Assembly: GCA_007127495.1 (NCBI GenBank)
Contig: SKZG01000285.1
Span: 1-7,107 of the forward strand
Length of the DNA: 7,107 nt
Direction of reading: 5' to 3'
Source of the DNA: Planctomycetales bacterium
GTDB lineage: Bacteria > Planctomycetota > Planctomycetia > Pirellulales > Thermoguttaceae
Below the pieces are notes generated by a model that ran no database searches, was not told where the DNA came from, and worked only from the letters and a program-made list of their open reading frames with translations. Position numbers and translations under genes: made by a program. Of the stretch, positions 6,065-7,107 are shown in pieces (position 1 is the stretch's first letter; the number at the start of each line of letters is the position of its first letter).

Positions 6065-6661
6065 TCACCGCTCCCGGTCCCGTGCGTCCATCACTTCCCG
6101 CAATCTTGCGTCAAGCTCCGGCGGGAAGCGTTCGCACCAGCTCTCATCGATCAACCCCACGTCCAGCAGGTCCAGCAGATGGACCTTGTCCTTCAGGCGG
6201 AACGAGGTAAGTTTCATCCGCACCAAGGCGTCGAGCGCCGCAACGGTGAACTCCGGCCCTGCTTCCGACTCGGTCACGTCAGGGGCGGGAAGAAGATAAT
6301 CGGCCCGCACCTTTTCTTGCGCGAAAACAACATGAACCGCGCTTCTGACCGACCCCTCGGGCCCATCCAGGAAGAGGTCAACGCCGGCAACATTCTGGTA
6401 GACGAAACCAGCCGACTGCGCGGCCTTGACGGCACGCGGGAAGTCGTCACGACGGACCAGAATATCCACGTCCTTCGTGTTCCGCACCGCCTCGACGTCG
6501 ACGCGTGCGACCCACGCCGCGACGGCATTCCCGCCGATCATGGCGTGCTTGATTCCCGCCCCATCCAGCGCAACGGCAATACGACGCGCTCGTTCTCGCA
6601 CGGCATCCACGGCAGCGGTCATCCTTTCCCAAGAGAAATCCTTCAGCTTGGCAGTTGCCAT
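6065..6661 (-). CDS. Nucleotidyltransferase-fold protein, function unknown
   Basis: A 198-residue protein resembling small nucleotidyltransferase-superfamily proteins (AbiEii/MNT-like group). The glycine motif MIGGNAVAAW (41-50) is followed by TKDVDILV (62-69), whose Asp64 and Asp66 fit the paired metal-binding acids. The third expected acid is not obvious: the matching strand reads AVHVVFA. The C-terminal helix MKLTSFRLKDKVHLLDLL (149-166) resembles the K-x-x-x-R-x-KD-x-x-DL motif of AbiEii-type proteins. The start at ATG 6661 was chosen because GAAAGGG lies 5 nt upstream; ATG 6685 and GTG 6691 are in-frame alternatives. No HEPN-type or AbiEi-type partner is visible next to it, so a toxin-antitoxin role is not supported here. 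It has no clear link to the lipid operon. The fold call is moderate; substrate unknown. Confidence 0.7.
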   Translation of the reverse strand: MATAKLKDFSWERMTAAVDAVRERARRIAVALDGAGIKHAMIGGNAVAAWVARVDVEAVRNTKDVDILVRRDDFPRAVKAAQSAGFVYQNVAGVDLFLDGPEGSVRSAVHVVFAQEKVRADYLLPAPDVTESEAGPEFTVAALDALVRMKLTSFRLKDKVHLLDLLDVGLIDESWCERFPPELDARLREVMDARDRER

Positions 6662-6728
6662 ACAGACCCTTTCGCGGCCCCCCATGGCCACTCGTGCGAA
6701 CGGCCCCCGGTCATCGCCCCGACTTGTA

Positions 6729-6750
6729 ATTCTTGGGAAACTCCCAGAAT
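6729..6750. repeat. Hairpin upstream of the nucleotidyltransferase gene
   Basis: ATTCT plus GGGA (6729-6738, one bulged T) pairs with TCCC plus AGAAT (6742-6750) around loop AAC, giving 9 pairs. It lies about 70-90 nt before the gene start. No U-run follows on either strand, so its role is unclear. Confidence 0.4.
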
Positions 6751-6873
6751 CCAGGCCACCGGGCGTTCTACCAGGATACGGCCGGACTCACGCCGGTCAA
6801 GGGGGAGGGAGAAGATGGGCGCCGATGATGGACCACGACACAGACGCCCGGCGCAGTGCCAGCCCATCGCATG

Positions 6874-6949
6874 TCTAAGTGCAGGCCTCTTCATTGTAGT
6901 AGGCACACGCCGTGCGCCGTCCCGAAAACAAGGGCTGTCTGCACTTAGA
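6874..6949. repeat. 11-bp perfect inverted repeat flanking a 54-bp core
   Basis: TCTAAGTGCAG (6874-6884) and CTGCACTTAGA (6939-6949) are exact reverse complements, separated by 54 bp. The core contains an imperfect hairpin, GGCACACGCCGTGCGCC (starting near 6902). No target-site duplication is visible outside the arms. It could be a small non-autonomous repeat element, a REP-like dispersed repeat, or a structured transcript end. Confidence 0.55.
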
Positions 6950-6972
6950 AACGGAAGAGCCATAATTCAATA

Positions 6973-6990
6973 TCCGATTTTGAAATCGGA
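6973..6990 (-). terminator. Possible terminator after the truncated edge gene
   Basis: A perfect 8-bp inverted repeat (TCCGATTT, TG, AAATCGGA) lies 7 nt beyond the stop of the edge gene on the minus strand. The stem is only half GC, and the following bases are A/T-rich (TATTGAATTATGG) but not a U-run. Its position suggests a terminator; the sequence makes it a weak one. Confidence 0.4.
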
Positions 6991-6997
6991 CAGCCGC

Positions 6998-7107
6998 CTA
7001 ACGAGCCAATCGCTGGAGCAGCGCCTGGGCTTCCTGCCGGTTGGAGAACGGCTGGGTGGTGTTCAACGCGGCGTTGAGCAACTGGACGGCCTGCTCTTCG
7101 CGACCTC
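6998..7107 (-). CDS. C-terminal end of an unidentified protein (partial, possibly TPR-like)
   Basis: The last 35 codons of a gene enter from the right edge and end at TAG (6998-7000); the first visible codon is incomplete. The visible sequence starts GREEQAVQLLNAALNTTQ and ends QALLQRLAR. The alternating small and large hydrophobic residues suggest a helix-turn-helix pair like the last tetratricopeptide repeat, but one repeat is not enough for a firm call. The other two minus frames are less convincing: one has an early stop and the other gives no sensible protein. A hairpin 7 nt after the stop fits the end of a transcription unit. The start and the bulk of the gene are outside the window. 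Confidence 0.5.
   Translation of the reverse strand, partial: GREEQAVQLLNAALNTTQPFSNRQEAQALLQRLAR

Larger units (their letters stand above)
6662..6997. other. Gene-free region with several inverted repeats
   Basis: This stretch of about 340 bp lies between two minus-strand genes. An ORF at 6643-6963 runs through it but shows no recognisable protein features and overlaps the nucleotidyltransferase start. The region holds a hairpin at 6729-6750, a long-armed inverted repeat at 6874-6949 and a hairpin at 6973-6990. I see no convincing promoter. Confidence 0.5.

Noticed and set aside
6643..6963. 106-codon minus-strand ORF upstream of the nucleotidyltransferase
   Set aside because: It overlaps the nucleotidyltransferase start, crosses several inverted repeats, has a shadow-like composition and no good ribosome binding site.

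Overview
The window looks like part of a planctomycete chromosome, most likely a Pirellulales-type organism. This is an inference from high GC content, gene families and style, not from a marker gene. Every gene I can support lies on the minus strand, so the window is described here in transcription order, from high to low coordinates. I saw no rRNA, tRNA, CRISPR array, insertion sequence or integrase.

Right edge and upstream region (7107 to about 5790): a truncated gene contributes only its last 35 codons (6998-7107). A gene-free stretch of about 340 bp follows, containing three inverted repeats. Next is a lone 198-residue nucleotidyltransferase-fold protein (6065-6661). A second non-coding stretch of about 280 bp then leads into the main operon. 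It holds a palindrome-rich block, a 13-codon hydrophobic mini-ORF with a good ribosome binding site, and a hairpin starting 1 nt after that mini-ORF stops.

Main operon (about 5782 to 50): six tightly packed genes encode a dedicated type II fatty-acid-like pathway. In order they are a FabF-like ketosynthase, an acyl carrier protein, two different CrtI/CrtISO/RetSat-like FAD oxidoreductases, a FabZ-like dehydratase and a FabI-like enoyl-ACP reductase. Gaps between genes range from 3 to 58 nt. A plausible reading is that chains are held on the dedicated ACP, extended by the ketosynthase, dehydrated by the FabZ-like enzyme, and reduced, desaturated or isomerised by the FabI-like enzyme and the two flavoproteins. 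No ketoreductase, malonyl transferase or product-releasing enzyme is in view, so these would have to come from housekeeping metabolism or from outside the window. The same kinds of genes (FabF, ACP, phytoene-desaturase-like, FabZ, FabI) have been proposed as candidates for ladderane lipid synthesis in anammox planctomycetes. This cluster may be a relative making some other unusual lipid, but its product cannot be read from the sequence.

The most unusual details are these: a FabI-like enzyme with Ile at the position of the first active-site Tyr; a ketosynthase whose gating loop reads GMLG instead of GFGG; a 19-bp tandem duplication of the first flavoprotein's ribosome binding site and start codon, which creates an out-of-frame decoy start; and a 12-codon mini-cistron joining the ketosynthase stop (TAATG) to the ACP start (ATGA) across a hairpin.
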